NCBI GenBank assembly: GCA_027625915.1
Contig: JANTQA010000016.1
Coordinates: 501,001-565,000, forward strand
Reading direction: 5' to 3'
From: Anaeramoeba flamelloides
Taxonomy: Eukaryota; Metamonada; Anaeramoebidae
DNA: 64,000 nucleotides
The translations under genes and the position numbers were made by a program. Shown in pieces: positions 1-12,224 of this stretch; position 1 is the stretch's first letter; the number at the start of each line of letters is the position of its first letter. Below the pieces are notes generated by a model. That model was not told the DNA's origin. It saw only the letters and a list, made by a program, of their open reading frames with translations, and did not search any database.

Positions 1-1965
1 ATTAAAAAATCCCATATAAAACTCAATAACAAGTATGGAACATTCATGAGTATTACTGTTTAAAAAAAAAAAAAAGGGTCCATAATAGAACAATTAAGAT
101 TCATATATACTTCATGTAAGTACATTTATCTAATACAATTATTCCCAATGTTTATAGAAGAAATAATTATTTATTTAGAATTTTTAAAATAATTTATTAT
201 AACTTTCAACTCACTATTCATTCCAGGGTACTATAATCTGGCATATTTAGTTACGGCCAGTTGAACTTTTAATTTACAAACTTTTAGTTAAAATTTCACA
301 CACAAAAAAATCCAAAAGAAATCAAAAAATTCTAATTCAGGTATATTAATTAGTGTTCTGAGAATTCCAATAAAATGTGACTTAATTTGTGATTTTTTTA
401 TATTCTTAAATTTAGTTGATAGTTTTATCCAAAAAGTTTAACTTATTTAAACCAAAATAAAAAATAATTTTTGGGAAAATATAATAATCAAATTTCCTTC
501 TGAAAAGGTCAAAAATATTTAAAAATTATTTTATATTTGGGTTTTTGATTAAATATATACTTAATCCACGATAAAGTTAAAAAAATCACGATAATTTCCA
601 TCAAATCGCGATATATCTGAAAAGTGCGATAATTCTTATCAAATGGCAATATTGTAGTAATTTGTGCTATTAAATAACATTGCGAAAATTATTTAAAAAT
701 TGTGACATGCCAAAATATCATGATTAAAAATTAAATTGAGATATACCAGTTGATGGGTTTAGGGTTAATTCACCAATATTTTTTACAAAAATTTTTTTGA
801 TCAAAAAATAGATACTCTGAAAAAAAAGTTATTCTTTTTAAAAAAACAACAGAAAAGGGACTTGATTCAATCAAGGATCAGATCAAGATTTTCTGATGTA
901 TTTTATTTTGACTTGGTTGACAAGACTATTATCCTTTCAAATTAACAAGAATAATAACTAATATATATATATATATATATATTCAAAGTCAACCGTGTGT
1001 TGTAAATTGTACAAAATAAAAATTGTTCCAAAAAAATCAACCATTCAATCGTTCTTTAAACAATAGATTCTTGGGTGAAAACATTTTCTTCATTCTATGG
1101 AAATGTGAAAGGGGTTGGATAACTTTTAAAAAGCATTCACAACAACCTAGCCATATCATTACCAATTATTAAATTTTTTTCTCAATTTTTTTCTTATTCT
1201 TATTCTTATTCTTCTTCCCATATCTTTGTATTGGATAGAAAACACAATTAGAGTCTAGATGTTTTGTCTAATCATTCAATATTAAGAAAGGAAAATTACT
1301 CTTTTTTATTTTTTAGATATTTAACTTTGTGAAAGTAATAAATCCATCTAAAAAAAGAACATCTATTTTATAATCAAGTATATTGTTGGAAGGAGTTACT
1401 ATTAGTCTGAATAAACAATTTTTTAAGATACTTTTTATTTTGTAAAAAAAAAAAAATGAACTGAAAATTGTTTTTTACCAAAAAACTCTTTCCATTTATA
1501 AACTTTCTAATCTTTAAATACTTTCAAATATTTGAAGACAATTAACAACCCTTACAAACATTTTCTAATATTTTAAAGATGGGAAGCGTTGTGAAAGAGT
1601 ATTTTTTTGTAAAATTCAAGATATTTTTTTAATAGGTAATTAAAAAAAATAATTTTTCATTTTTTCGAGATAATTCTTTTATTACGATAATGTGGATTAT
1701 TTTGATTGTATGATTTTTTTAAAAAATAGGATTAATGACGATTTTTTTAATTATTAGAAATTAATTATTAATATAGTATTAAGATATATTATCATCAAAA
1801 CCATAATTAATTAATCAATTAACATTCATGTTGACTAGTTATGTGGACTATCTGAGAACACCCTGAAAAGTTATGTTTTTTTTTTTAATTCTTGTGTTTT
1901 TTTGAAATTATATTGATTTTTTATAATAAGTAACACTTTTAGGTTACAGTCTTTGAAAAAAAATG

Positions 1966-1996
<31 letters not shown>

Positions 1997-3562
1997 TATA
2001 TAAATCTCAAATTAAGGATCATTGTTAATGATATTTTTTTTTTACAATTTTTTTAGGAGAACTCCAAAAATATATCTTAATTTGAGAATTTTATAAATCT
2101 TTAAATTTGGCGGAAATTTTTTACCTTAAAAGAGATAATTACTTTAGACAATCAATATAAACCCCATTTCATAAAATTGTAACCCACTTCAAATAATAAA
2201 TTAATAAATTGAAAAAAATACAAAAAATATTTCCTTTCGAAAACAATAACAAATGATATTTAAATATGATTTTTAATTAATTTTCAAATCAATAAAAACA
2301 TATAAAAAACTGATATTTTTAAATTAAAAAATATAAAACCAAAAACTAAAAAAAAGTGAGTCACAATTTTTGAAATGAACATTATTGATTTTTTATTACA
2401 GAACTTCCACTGAAAATAAGTTGAATAACAAAGATTTTTTGTTAATAATTAAATTCATTTTAAAAAACACATAGTATCAAATTACTAAACCATTATTTTT
2501 CTTTTCCAAAATTTTTTTTTTTTCAACTTGATATTTTCAGAAAAAAAAAGGAACCAAGGATCATATAAAAAAGAAAAAATTATCAAAAAATTATCAAAAA
2601 AAAAAAGAAAAAAAAATTTGAAACACAAAAATTTGAAAATGCAAAACTAAAATTTGTAAAAATAAAAAAAATGTTTCTGATTCACTAATTGAAAAATGTT
2701 TTTGATAAGAATTTGGAAAAAATCACTTTAATTCGCTTCTAATAACATTATAAGGTGAGTCAAAATTTTTGAAAAATATTTCAGATAAATATAGAAAAAA
2801 AAAAGGAATTAATTTAACCTCTTACTTTCTCCTTTCAATTCAAGTATATTTATACCAACTTCATCAAATATATCAAGTTTTATTATGAAGTGGAAAGCCA
2901 TGACATAAGAAAAATTTGATTTTGGTAACTTTTTAAGGAAAATTCCTAATTTTTAATTATGATCTTAAAATTGTCTCGTACAAAAAAAAAAATTACCTTA
3001 AATAAATCAAAATTTTCATAAAAATCAAGATTTCTGTACCACACAATATTTTAAGTGAACATATCTTTTTTTATTTACAAAAGTAATAATTATCACACAA
3101 AAAAATCAGATACTCCTTAAATCTGTAAATTAATTGAAAAAATGTTTTTATTTTTTTGGATGGAAAAAAACAGTGAGAATGACTGTTAATTGTAAAATAA
3201 AAAGAGTAATTTATTCATTCAACTTCCCAAAAAAACTATGAAACAAGTAAAATCATTCATCAAAATACCTTATTCTAAAAGAAAAGTTAATAATTTAAGC
3301 TTGTTTTTAAGAATTACAACATTTGAAATGTTTATCGATAATTCAAAAACCTTTTTTTTTGTCTATCTGAATGAAATTATGTACCATTTATTTTACAACG
3401 AAAAGTATGTAAAACACAGAGTATATTTTGAATAAAAAAACAATTACATTGCAATTTCAAATCATTTAAAACTCTTCATTTTTTTCTTTTTTATTCTTTT
3501 CCATTGATAAAAAGCAAAAAATAAATCTATTTTTTTTTTAATCAAATATATCAAATTCTTCA
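1..3562. other. AT-rich non-coding stretch, no gene seen
   Basis: No open frame here has a coding-like composition; the longest (3238-3435, +) is a chance frame. The stretch holds A/T homopolymers and two (TA)n microsatellites at about 961-981 and 1964-1992. Next to the second is a loose inverted pair around TCTCAAATTAAGG (about 2004-2016) and CTTAATTTGAGA (about 2076-2087). This resembles the core of the 198-bp MITE family found elsewhere in the window, so it may be a worn relative. A single TTTAGGGTTA at about 758 is not a telomere array. No repeat longer than this could be tied to another place by eye. Confidence 0.6.
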
Positions 3563-5981
3563 ATGTCGGAAGTAGCATGTTCTGCAATTTATTGGCCATC
3601 TTGTTATCTTGACAAAGAGCTAACAAAGCACACAGCTTATTTAATTGGCTATAACATTTCTGAGTTTGTTGGATGTGTTACGACTTTGGTTCCACAATCC
3701 AAAATTGATCAAACAATTAAAAAGCCAACTGAGCTGAATGAACAACTAACCACATTGGCTACAAGAAGCATTTTCCATTCTGAAATGTGCAAATATTGCC
3801 ATGGCCCACCGTCGGTTATTGGTGTCTACCTCATTGACGAGCAAATAAGGACTGGACTGGCAAAGGTTGGGCGTGCAACGAGTTCCTTTTGGCTAACAAT
3901 TGAAAAAGGTGAGAATGGTTTGCCTGTAGTGGAAGACATTCACTGCTGTGGCTTTAGGTTTCAAACCACATCAAAAATCATCTTTTACGATCAGCCACCT
4001 AACCATTTACGATTTTATTACCTTGAAAGTCCAGGTAAAAAAACCGACATCGAAACAACACTACGGCATATCAATGCCTCCAAATTTATTACAAATGTTG
4101 TTAATGAACTTATTTCTGAGTTTGGTCAAAAAAAAAAAGAAATAGAAAATGAAAACAAACCTTCAATTGAATACAAAGCTGAAAAAGAAAACGAAAAAGA
4201 AAAAGAAAAAGAAAAAGAAAAAGAAAAAGAGAAAGAAAAGGAAAAGGAAAAGGAAAAAAAAAGACAAATTGAAATCGAAATTGAAAACGAAAAAAAACGA
4301 TCTTCAAGAGGCAGAGAAGATGAAAGCGAGCATGTTGAAGATAAAAAAAGTATCCAAGATGAAAAAAAAACAACAAAATTAAGAAAAAATAAAAAAAAAA
4401 TTCGAAGAAATAGAATGGGTGTTGAAGAAACAGGTGAAGAAAGCGAAAACGAAAACTCAACCGATTTTGAAAATGATGAAGAAGAAGAAGAAGAAAAGGA
4501 ATTTGAGAGAGAAAAAGATGACCTCTTTCATTCGACGAACGAATCCGATGGTATTGAATTCATCAGGGAATCTTACAGCCAAACGCCAGAATCCAGTGAA
4601 TATAGCGACGACACACGATCTAGTGAAGAAGATGAAGAAACTAATTTGAACAAGAAGGATCCAGATCAACAAGCAAAAGAGGAAAAAAACAACAGCCAGA
4701 CGATCTATGAAAAACTCAATTCGAAAAGCAATCAAGCAGAGTCCCTGAGCCAAATAAAACAACTAAGAGTGCCATATTATTATCAAATTGTTTCCATTTT
4801 TGCAATGATTATTTTAAGATTTTATTTAATAGTGCATAAATTCTTGAATATCAGAATCCGAAAAGATTTCCCGCTGTGGAAACTAACAATTTTTGGAACG
4901 CAACTCAACAATAAGTTAACTCGTTATATCCAATTATGCAAGCAATATTATTTCCATCACGATGTTTGGAACGAAGAGAGAAGAGTTAATTTGGAATACA
5001 TAAATTTTATGAATTCTGTAGTTGGGTTTATTTTTGACACGCTGCTCGGGTGGATCACCGGCATTTTTGTTTTGAAAAACCTTCGAATGGTGATTGGCCT
5101 CATTTCGAAGGAATATTTAGATTTGATTAATATCCTATTAACACGTGGCATAATCTGGCTAAGCAGTGGTGCCCCCGCGGGGTTAAAGCTGAACGACGAT
5201 ATGAATAACTTCATTGGAACGGTTTTCCTTCTTGGCATCAGAATATGGAAATCAATGATCACCAAATTATATGTATATATTTTCCAATTGTTCATACTAA
5301 TCGGCATGTCTTCTTGCCTCGGAGGGTTATCGATAATGCTTTCACTAGCCTCGGATCTTCTTTTAATGTCAACCTCTTTAATATATTTCTTTTATTATGT
5401 TAATTCCAAAATGGTTAAATTTTTGCTACACTATATGTTTTCCTTTTTATTGTTGTTCAGCGGCAAAAAAAGAAACATCTTAAGAAAAAGAAATGATAGT
5501 TACCAATATTCAATTGGCCAATTATTGCTAGGTACAATATTTTTCACTCTAATAACCTTTCTGTTGCCCACATTCCTTGCCTATTATCTTTTGTTTATGG
5601 TCATACATTTGGCGCTTGAATTAGGCCAATTGGTTCTCGGGATCATTATTTTAATTTTAAATTACTTGCCATTATTTCAAATTTTTACACACATCTTTCG
5701 ATCACATCTTACCCATTTTGGTGTTTCATTTGCTCCTTTTAAAGACCCTCAAACAAAAAATGAACAAAAAACTTCATTGGCAACAATTAGAAGCTTCCAT
5801 TCAATGAATTCCTTTTCATTTTCAACACATTTTTCTTTACAAGTAAGTTTTTTAGATCATATGTATGTAAAAATATATACATTACATATATTGAAATTAT
5901 TTTCTTTTTTTTTTTTTTCTTTTTTCATATTTTTTATCATTCTCATCCCTACAAATCTTTACTCGTTGTTGAAAGCTTTAA
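3563..5981 (+). CDS. PIGQ: GPI-GlcNAc transferase subunit Q (PIG-Q/GPI1)
   Basis: This is a subunit of the ER-membrane complex that moves GlcNAc from UDP-GlcNAc to phosphatidylinositol, the first step of GPI-anchor synthesis. GPI1/PIG-Q stabilises the complex and is not the catalytic chain. What shows it: an N-terminal part (about 1-195) with IIFYDQ, matching the LIFYDQ of human PIG-Q; then the Gpi1 domain (about 425-740) with LWKLTIFGTQLNNKLTR, GAPAGLKLN, SSCLGG, GKKRNILRKRNDSY and QLLLGTIFFTL, plus several hydrophobic spans. Between them lies a 200-residue Lys/Glu-rich insert absent from yeast and human proteins. The open frame runs to 6001, but its T-rich end reads as an intron, GTAAGT at 5843 to AG at 5975. 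Splicing gives 761 residues ending FSLQL; read-through gives 812. The start is the first ATG after an A/T-rich leader. Family assignment is firm; the 3' end is inferred. Confidence 0.93.
4183..4260 (+). repeat. Coding GAAAAA hexanucleotide repeat (Glu-Lys)n
   Basis: A hexanucleotide run of GAAAAA with GAAAAC and GAAAAG variants lies in frame inside the PIG-Q insert and codes alternating Glu-Lys. The same hexamer type appears on the other strand in the PSF3 gene at about 35626-35695. Confidence 0.85.
5843..5975 (+). other. Probable terminal intron of PIG-Q
   Basis: A GTAAGT donor follows codon 760 exactly (phase 0). A very T-rich stretch leads to TTGAAAG, after which CTT TAA ends the frame. 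The donor fits the GTAA consensus of the other introns in this window. The 133-bp length is not a multiple of three, so splicing changes the end of the protein. Not proven without cDNA. Confidence 0.6.
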
Positions 5982-6001
5982 AAATATTTTACAATTTTTA
6001 A

Positions 6002-6482
6002 GAAAAAAAAATATAGAGTTGTTTTAAAAAAAGTGTTATAAAAAAACTTTTTCAAAAGTATCTCTAAACAATTTAAAAATTTAAAAGATCCAATTTTCAG
6101 TTCTTTTTTTTAATAACATTTTTTATGAAAATGATTTTAAAAGCTACTGATCATAAAATCTAATATTATTGTATCATTCCCATCTGAAAATTTACTATAT
6201 GATCAAAATGGTGTTTATTAAATAGGTTTTGAATTACAAAAAGTAAACATACATTTAATTGATTTAATTTTAAGAGAAGTAACTTTCCATTTTTCCGATC
6301 GATACAATAAAAACATAAAAAGTTTTATTTAAAAGAGAGAAGTAAGTAAAGAAAAATTTATCAAATATTATAAGACAGGAAAAATTTAGAATATCATTTA
6401 TCTAGCCAAATTAAAAATTATTTGCTGCCATTTGGATTTTTTTTTTTCATTTAAAAAATAAAAAAAAAAAACACAATATTTG
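6002..6482. other. Non-coding stretch after PIG-Q
   Basis: AT-rich 3' flank of PIG-Q. No gene, RNA or recognisable repeat could be supported. Confidence 0.5.
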
Positions 6483-7200
6483 TATCCCCATTCCTAAAAT
6501 TTGGATACACCCAAAATCAAAAATTAGGCAAAATAAAACTCAATTTATTATATTTTTCCAATTTCAAAAAAAAATATAAAACCACATTTAAGTTACCGAG
6601 TATTAATGTTTTTACAAGTAATCATTTTCATCCAAATAAAAGAAAAAAAATATGAAACGAAAAATACAAAATCTCTCTGTGTTCAAAATTTTGGAACAAG
6701 CTGAACAAAAAAATGTATTGGATTGGATTTATTGTTAAGGGTTAGATGAAACCTCATCTAATCTGTTAAAGAGAGAATTTGAAGTGACTAAATTTGAGAC
6801 TTATAATTCAAAGATTATCTAAATATATACAGTCATCAGAAGTATTTGAATCTTAATTTAGTTTTCTAAAACTAAAAAAAAATTATATTGGTAAATATGT
6901 TAAAATTTCGCCAACAATAATTGATCGATCAAATTGTTAAGATACCATTGGACCAATTGTATGCGATTTTTCAATTTAAGAAACTCAACAGTAACATTCT
7001 ATCAACCATCGAAAAAAAAATTTCAGATCTAAACAAACAGATTACGTAAATTGGAAAAAAGGAAATAAAAACAAAACAAAAAAGACAAAAAATGAAATAG
7101 TTTGTAAAATAAAAATTATTCCCAAATTGAATGTAAAATGGAGTATTGCTATTCTTTCGACTGTTTAAACTGTGCATAAATTTTTGGAATTTAGTTTAGT
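6483..7200 (+). repeat. 540-bp family, copy a (diverged)
   Basis: This is the most diverged of seven copies. It keeps the left end (CCCCATTCCTAAAATTTGGA, cognate to CCCCAATTCAAAATTTTTAA in copy b). It also keeps the inner GTGTTCAAAATTTTGGA motif, the GATCGATCAAAT block and the right end ending GGAATTTAGTTTAG. It is followed directly by palindrome-mosaic sequence. No protein is implied; the open frames seen in copies are not conserved between them. Confidence 0.7.
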
Positions 7201-7460
7201 TACGATTTCTCATGTTTTCTGTTTATTTGAAAAATTAATAGATTTTCAAAACAACAAAAATTAAAAAACCAGTAATTAGGTTTTCTCAAGATTTTCTGTT
7301 TTATCGGTCAAGTGTTCTAGTTTTTTTCGAGGTTTTTTTGAGGTTTTCTATTTATTTGTGAAGTGTTCTAGGTTTTTTTTAATTTTTAAAATAAACAGAA
7401 AATTTTAATAAATTTTCGGTTTATTACAAAAAGTAAAAAAAAACCTAACGAAAATCTATC
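7201..7460. repeat. Palindrome mosaic, locus 1
   Basis: Contains the mosaic's standard modules. One is TTTTCTGTTTATTTG with an inner AATAGATTTTC. Another is AGTGTTCTAGGTTTTTT next to GAGGTTTTCTATTTATTT. A third is a hairpin of AAAATAAACAGAAAATTTT against AAATTTTCGGTTTATT, ending in AACCTAACG. It abuts the right end of the 540-bp repeat copy a. Confidence 0.75.
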
Positions 7461-7710
7461 TGATCTTCTAAATAGGCAAAGAACTTCTGGAAATCCCCAG
7501 TACCACTACGATATGCAAAAAACTCTCATACACTCTATATGTATTTAATAACATGAGATATAACAATCCGAAAAAGTAATAAAAGTATTTTTAATAATAA
7601 AAGGAAAAATTTTTTTTCATTATTAAGCACTTATTTTTAACATTAATTTCTTTAATAATTTCTTTATTATTATTACTTATAACATCTATTTATTCATTTA
7701 GACGAAGAAA

Positions 7711-7908
7711 ATGTCAATTGGAGCACACTTTTCAAAGTTAAGCCAATCGATTTCTGGATTAATGGCCTTTAGTAAATTCTTTAAAAATCGTGCAAGTATA
7801 TTTTCAAGCCATACAAGAACAATTGAATTTTTATCTTGCCCAACAATCAATACTTCAAATGCAATTAATGATTTTGAAAAATTTTTAAATGATTTTTTTG
7901 GAAAATAA
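7711..7908 (+). CDS. Possible small hypothetical ORF (65 aa)
   Basis: A 65-residue Ser/Phe-rich frame begins ATG TCA ATT and ends TAA, just after a possible acceptor (TTCATTTAG). No family is recognised. An 80-codon frame on the opposite strand (7698-7940) overlaps it completely, so strand choice is uncertain. The base composition is richer in G+C than the flanks, which is why it is listed. It could be an isolated exon, a worn exon copy, or chance. Confidence 0.22.
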   Translation: MSIGAHFSKLSQSISGLMAFSKFFKNRASIFSSHTRTIEFLSCPTINTSNAINDFEKFLNDFFGK

Positions 7909-7951
7909 TTTACTTGGTTTTCATTCTTATTATTAATCAAAAAAAAAAATA

Positions 7952-7984
7952 CAATTAATATATATATATATATATATATATAAT
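7952..7984. repeat. (TA)n microsatellite
   Basis: About 14 uninterrupted TA units. Similar runs occur near 10132-10159, 53687-53708 and 55698-55714. Confidence 0.9.
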
Positions 7985-8184
7985 TAGATTTATTTGTTTA
8001 ATTATTTATTAATATATTTTATAAATACTTGAGAAAGAAAATATCACAATTAACTGAAAATTATTTTAAAAATAAAATTTAGAATGAGTGCCATTATTAA
8101 CCACACTCAGAAATTTTTTATTTATTTTACATTTTTTTTTCAATATTGTTTAATATTTATTTCATTTTTGTTATTGAGTAGAGG

Positions 8185-9470
8185 TGACTCAACAAAATTA
8201 CTTCCTGTTTGCCGTTGTTTTTTTTTTAATTTGAGAAATAAACTGAAAATTTATTGAAACCCCAATTCAAAATTTTTAACACACCAAAATTCGATTTGTG
8301 AAAAAAAAAAACTTATTTAATCAATTCAAGAAGAAATACCAAATTAGAACTCATTCGCTAATTGAAAGGTTAACACTTGTTTATAAATTACAATACTCAC
8401 AAAACAAAAAATAAATAATTATCAATACTAATCAATCAAGGGTGTGTTAAAAATTTTGGAGATGAGCAAAAAAAAAAATACATATTGTAAATTTGTTTAC
8501 ATTCTATTAGGAATATTGATCGATCAAATGATTAGATACTATCAATTAATTTTATTTGAGTTCTTCTATTTGGAACAACTCAACTTTAACATAATATCAA
8601 TTGTTCAAACAAATTTTGATCCAACAAAACAAGTTACATAATTCATATATTGATATGAAAACAAAAATGAAAAGATGAAAAAAGGATTTTCAAAATTTTA
8701 TAAAAATCAAAATTATTTACAATTTGAATGTAATTGTATTATTGTGATTGTTTGGAAAATTTTAGCTGTGTGGAAAATTTTGAATTTTAGTTTAATTTAC
8801 GGTTTATTTCTCAACAAAAAAAAACTTAACCGTGATTTTCTTGAGGTTTTCTGCTTTATCGGTTAAGTTTTCTAGGTTTTTTTTTGAGGTTTTCGATTTT
8901 ATTTGTGAAGTGTTCTAGGTTTTTTTGAGTTTTCGATTTATCTGGAAAATCAATAGATTTTCCCTAGTTTTTTTTTCAATTTATAAATATGTAGTAAAAT
9001 CAAAGATTTTTCTTTTTTAATTTTGAATTCTGGAAAAGCTTCGTTAGGTTATCTTGACTTTTCTATTTATTTGGAAAATCAATAGATTTTCTTTAGGTTT
9101 TTTTTTAGTTTTCTATTTATTTGGAAAATCTATAGATTTTCGTTTGGTTTTTTTTACTTTTTGTAATAAACCGAAAATTTATTAAAATTTTCTGTTTATT
9201 TTAAAAAGTAAAAAAAGCCTAGAAAACTTCACAAATAAATAGAAAACCTCGAAAAAACTAGAAAAATTAACCGATAAAGCAGAAAACCTCAAGAAAACCG
9301 TAGTTACCTTTTTTAATTTGAGAAATGAAAATTAAATTTCATAAATTTTCTTTTCATTTCTAAAATTAAAAAAAAAAAAACCTTGGCACTTGACAATACT
9401 TTAAGAAACGCAACATAACTCTACGATACTTGACGGTACTCTACTTCACTTGAAAACACTTGTCAATCAG
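8185..9470. repeat. Palindrome mosaic, locus 2 (split by a 540-bp copy)
   Basis: The left part (8185-8256) carries CCTGTTTGCCGTTG and TTTGAGAAATAAACTGAAAA. The right part (8794-9470) resumes with CGGTTTATTTCTCAA and continues with GGTTTTCTGCTTTATCGG, the AGTGTTCTAGG module, the AATCAATAGATTTTC module twice, and a hairpin around 9170-9215. It ends with CTCTACTTCACTTG motifs. The two arms around the insertion match the intact hairpin at 45163-45215, so this palindrome was interrupted at its centre. Confidence 0.78.
8257..8793 (+). repeat. 540-bp family, copy b (reference copy)
   Basis: This copy shows the layout best. The left end is CCAATTCAAAATTTTTAACACACC. About 170 bp later is an inverted copy of that motif (GGGTGTGTTAAAAATTTTGG). 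Next comes a GATCGATC block, then a right end CTGTGTGGAAAATTTTGAATTTTAG whose complement resembles the left end. It is thus a TIR element with an extra inner binding-site-like motif. No transposase is present, so it is non-autonomous. It sits in the centre of a mosaic hairpin. Confidence 0.85.
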
Positions 9471-9830
9471 ATTATTTATTTATATTATTATTATATCTAA
9501 TAATTTTTTAATTATTTTTGACCTTTCTTACTAGAACTATTGATTATTTTTTTTTTTACTACTAGATAGAGATACACATCTTAGTAATTTTAAATTTTCT
9601 ATTTTGCAATTAATATTTTCATTATCTTTTTAAAAAAATCAAATTTTTTTGATATATGTTACAAACCCCATAATTTCTAATTTCTTTTTGAGTTTAAATC
9701 TTCTTTAATAATTCAAATTCTAGCTTGGTCTATTTTACTTGAGTTTTTATCATTATTCTTGGAGAGTGTTGGATTAATTTTTAAAATATTATGTGACTTT
9801 TTTATATATCCAAAAATCAATTATGTTGAA
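9471..9830. repeat. 370-bp repeat following the mosaic (copy 1)
   Basis: Matches 16745-17085 in the same order and orientation, for example GTTACAAACCCCATAATTTC, GTTTAAATCTTCTTT and TTGGTCTATTTT. Both copies directly follow mosaic loci, so mosaic plus this segment may be one larger dispersed unit. Confidence 0.7.
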
Positions 9831-9958
9831 ATCTTTTTGGGTTAGTTTAAAGAGAACTAATTCATCAAATAATTGGCTAGTGTGCATTAGATTGAAAAAA
9901 GATCTTTTTCTCATTGTTTTGTCAAATAATTATGATTTAATCCTATTCAATCTCCTTA

Positions 9959-10124
9959 CAGCTGTTCCAAGGCTACCGTGAATTTTTTTCAATATCAAAT
10001 TTTGATGTTGATATAGATTTTTAAAAGGTTGAATCTGTGAATAACACATGTATGACGATTTTTTTGATGTAATGAAACCTGTTGGCGAACGCGTGAGGGA
10101 CGCGTAAAATTCGTTTTTCTGAAA

Positions 10125-10161
<37 letters not shown>

Positions 10162-12015
10162 ATATGTAGGAAATTTTTTTTTTGAATAATAATTAAAAGG
10201 GTGAATTCATTGTATATTGACATCAGAGATTAAAGATTATTTTTTTTTGAAAATTTAAGTTTACTAAATATTTATATATATATTTTAGTATAGCTCAAAA
10301 ATCCTTCACAATTGAAACGAAAAAAAAAAACATATATAAAATATATAAATAATTAAAATAATGGGAAAAAAAAATTATTTCGTATATTTAATTCAGTCCT
10401 GTAACCCAAAAAGAAATTAGTGGAAATTTTTGAATAAAAATTTAAATACATTGAATCAAAGATTTCTTAAAAAAATATGATGGATCACAACAAAAAAAGA
10501 AAAGTACAAAAAAAAATCATATAAATTACGAATGATTTTAAATACAATTTACCGGGTACTTTAATTTATCCTTCTCTGTGCATGTATAGAGTGTTTTTTT
10601 TTTTTTTTATCTTTTTTGATTTATAAATTTCGCCTTGTTTTGTTGTAGTAAAGAAAAAAAACTGAATATGTAAATTTAATATAGAAATCATAGGTTAATT
10701 CTTAAAGTATTTAAAAGGTGAAAGAGTAATTACTTCTGTTAAGCAACTTTAATCTTTTTTTCAATCATTTAAACAAATAAATATCTTTTAAATGTAGAAA
10801 TTCATAATTTGGACAAAGTAAGTAACATATAAATTGTTTGAAAACAATTTTGTTGAAAATTAAATAATATAAAATGAAATTTTTTTTTTTGAACAAAACA
10901 TAATAAAGTATTCATAATGAAATAACTCTTGAGAAATAAGAAATTTAATAATTAATTATCTAAAAAAAAATAGTTGTAAAATTTGTATTACAGTATCAAA
11001 AAAAATTTAAAATTATTTTAATTTTATTGCTCATAAGTTGAAGGTGAATTAATATGATAAAAAAAATTACTGATCACATTTTCCAAATTAGTAATTGTAG
11101 AAAAAAAATTTTTTTATGATAATATTTTTTAATGTTTTTTTGTGATCTAGCAAAAAATATTATAGGGGGGTGTAATAAAATGTAAAAAAAATAGGTGAGC
11201 TGATCTAATTTATAATCGTAAAAAAGTGTAAATTTGAACTACTTTTCTTCTCAAATTCTAATTCATTTTTTAAAAAAATAATTTTTTAACTCAGTGTTTA
11301 AAGAGTTTACAATTTCCAAGAGTTAAAACGGAAAAATTACTTTATATTATTTTGGTGTTTTTTTTTAAATATAAAATCAAACTATTTTCATGTTTTTAAA
11401 AACAACACCCCTACTTAAATATGAAATAATCCATGAATTAACCCTGTTTTCTAACTGGTTAAAACAATTGCACTCTACTTGTTTTTTAATTGTTTTTTTA
11501 TCATTGTTTTTAAGTTTTTTCATATGCGTTTTTTCACATCCCAGAAACGGAAAGTATGATTTCAATAGAATTCGAGGACTTTTTCAAAAACCTAAAAACG
11601 TAAACAATGAAAGAAACATAAAAACATGTAAAAAATTTGAAAAAACGCGATTTTAGAATTTTTTCATCGTTTTAAAACGAAAACCGTAAGACCTGTGAAG
11701 AAAACTCATATTGAAAAAAAAATTTCCTAAATGATCCTATATTTAAGAATTTTTTCTGATTTACAAAAAATAAATTTTCAGAACCCAAAATGAATCTAAA
11801 CAGCGAAAATTCCTTGAGAAACAACAAAAAATTTACTCTTGAAAAAATAAATTTTTTTTCAATTACATCAGAAGTTTATTTTTGATATTAACTCATTTAG
11901 GAAATTTTTTTTTTTCAATATGAGTTTTCTTATTCACAGATTCAACCTTTTAAAAATCTTTATCAAAATCAAAATTTGATATTGAAAAAAATTCACGGTA
12001 GCCTTGGAACAGCTG
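9959..12015. mobile_element. CAGCTGTTCC long-TIR element, split by a 1.65-kb insertion
   Basis: The outer TIRs begin CAGCTGTTCCAAGGCTACCG at 9959 and, inverted, end at 12015. Both are flanked by TA, as in Tc1/mariner-type elements. The two outer 80-90 bp match each other more closely than the other copy at 26836. Adding 9959-10044 to 11693-12015 gives about 410 bp, the length of that other copy. The middle (10045-11692) therefore looks like a later insertion. No transposase is recognisable. Confidence 0.7.
10045..11692. mobile_element. Putative 1.65-kb insertion of unknown family
   Basis: Flanked by CTGTGAATAA (10035-10044) and CTGTGAAGAA (11693-11702), a candidate target-site duplication with one mismatch. 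The interior is AT-rich with (TA)n at 10132-10159 and a G7 run near 11164. There are weak frames at 11390-11656 (+) and 11377-11565 (-), which look like chance. The ends show no clear inverted repeat and no protein family is visible. Confidence 0.5.
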
Positions 12016-12224
12016 TAATTCTTATTTAAAATCAATTTAAAGTTAGTTATTTTTCTCAAGAAAAAATATTTGAAAAAATATAAAAAATGATGTTTGATTT
12101 TTCAGATCTACATCACTTGTTATATTTGATATTTCTTGTTTATATGATATTACTACCCTATTGGTTTGTTTCTTTTATCTCTAGAACCAGCCGATATTTT
12201 TAATCACAAGTCAAATTTTACATT

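Noticed and set aside
754-770. TTTAGGGTTA, telomere-like
   Set aside because: One copy only, with no array on either side; chance in AT-rich DNA.
7698-7940. Minus-strand frame with INPEIDW, faintly like a Ty3/gypsy motif
   Set aside because: A few residues only, no neighbouring polymerase or integrase text, and an overlapping plus-strand frame of similar quality.
8444-8866. Two frames of 62-65 codons across copy b of the 540-bp family
   Set aside because: The frames are not conserved in copies d, e or f; the repeat is non-coding.
11390-11656. 88-codon frame inside the 1.65-kb insertion
   Set aside because: Phe/Leu-rich A/T-driven composition and no family resemblance; an overlapping opposite-strand frame is equally open.
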